Source: Bacteroidales bacterium
Lineage (GTDB): Bacteria; Bacteroidota; Bacteroidia; Bacteroidales; UBA932
NCBI GenBank assembly: GCA_013335275.1
Contig: JAAXVX010000001.1
Location: 13,736-19,779 of the forward strand
Direction of reading: 5' to 3'
Length of the DNA: 6,044 nucleotides
Shown here: piece after piece, positions 6,011 through 6,044 of the stretch
Numbering within the stretch: the first letter of the stretch is position 1
Layout: each line of letters begins with the position of its first letter
Notes under the pieces: generated by a model
Databases searched by the model: none
Told to the model about the DNA's origin: nothing
Seen by the model: the letters and a program-made list of their open reading frames with translations, nothing else
Made by a program: the position numbers and the translations under genes

Positions 6011-6044
6011 ATGAGGTGGTTAATAAAAATGAAGAGATATCATA
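6011..6044 (+). CDS. Possible start of a downstream gene (cut by window edge)
   Basis: An open frame runs to the window end from ATG at 6011 or from in-frame ATG at 6029. The second is better placed: GAGGTGG at 6013-6019 would act as a ribosome binding site 9 nt before it, and it would give MKRYH as the first residues. With at most 11 codons visible there is no coding evidence, no recognisable product and no TAnnTTTG upstream, so this may be chance. Confidence 0.25.
   Translation, partial: MRWLIKMKRYH

Noticed and set aside
1..6044. CRISPR arrays, tRNA or rRNA genes, riboswitches, or phage and toxin-antitoxin genes.
   Set aside because: No regularly spaced repeats, RNA-gene signatures or such protein families were seen; nearly all of the window is explained by ordinary genes with short gaps.

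Overview
The window looks like a chromosomal segment of a Bacteroidota bacterium, probably order Bacteroidales. This rests on several things: an AT-rich background, start codons mostly preceded by A/T-rich leaders rather than strong Shine-Dalgarno sites, several matches to the Bacteroidota -7 element TAnnTTTG at sensible positions, and the gene set itself. Genus is not determined. Protein families were recognised from remembered motifs; no database search was run.

Layout. (1) Positions 1-889, minus strand: the N-terminal two thirds of gcvH (lipoyl carrier of the glycine cleavage system, cut by the window edge) and, upstream of it, a complete ruvA (Holliday-junction binding). (2) Positions 890-1003: a divergent intergenic region with a plausible promoter on each strand. 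(3) Positions 1004-4428, plus strand: a compact run of sufS, sufE, a single-domain DUF59/MIP18 Fe-S assembly factor, folK and an AraC-family regulator. The last three junctions are 10 nt, 1 nt and a 4-nt ATGA overlap, so these are probably co-transcribed and partly translationally coupled. (4) Positions 4429-5893, plus strand: a textbook Bacteroidota promoter (TTG, 20 bp, TACCTTTG), then a pirin-family cupin and an NfsB-like flavin nitroreductase. (5) Positions 5894-6044: a perfect 22-bp inverted repeat around a GC-rich 39-nt loop, then possibly the first codons of another gene.

How the genes fit together. SufS removes sulfur from cysteine as a persulfide, SufE accepts it on its own cysteine, and the DUF59 protein is likely to help deliver or mature Fe-S clusters. 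The scaffold genes sufBCD are not in the window. folK (folate synthesis) appears to share the transcript without an obvious functional link. The AraC-type regulator sits directly before the pirin/nitroreductase pair and is a reasonable candidate for its regulator, though this is inferred from position only.

Most of the window is ordinary core metabolism. I did not find a convincing undescribed system. The clearest unexplained element is the inverted repeat at 5902-5984, which resembles a small mobile or repetitive intergenic element.
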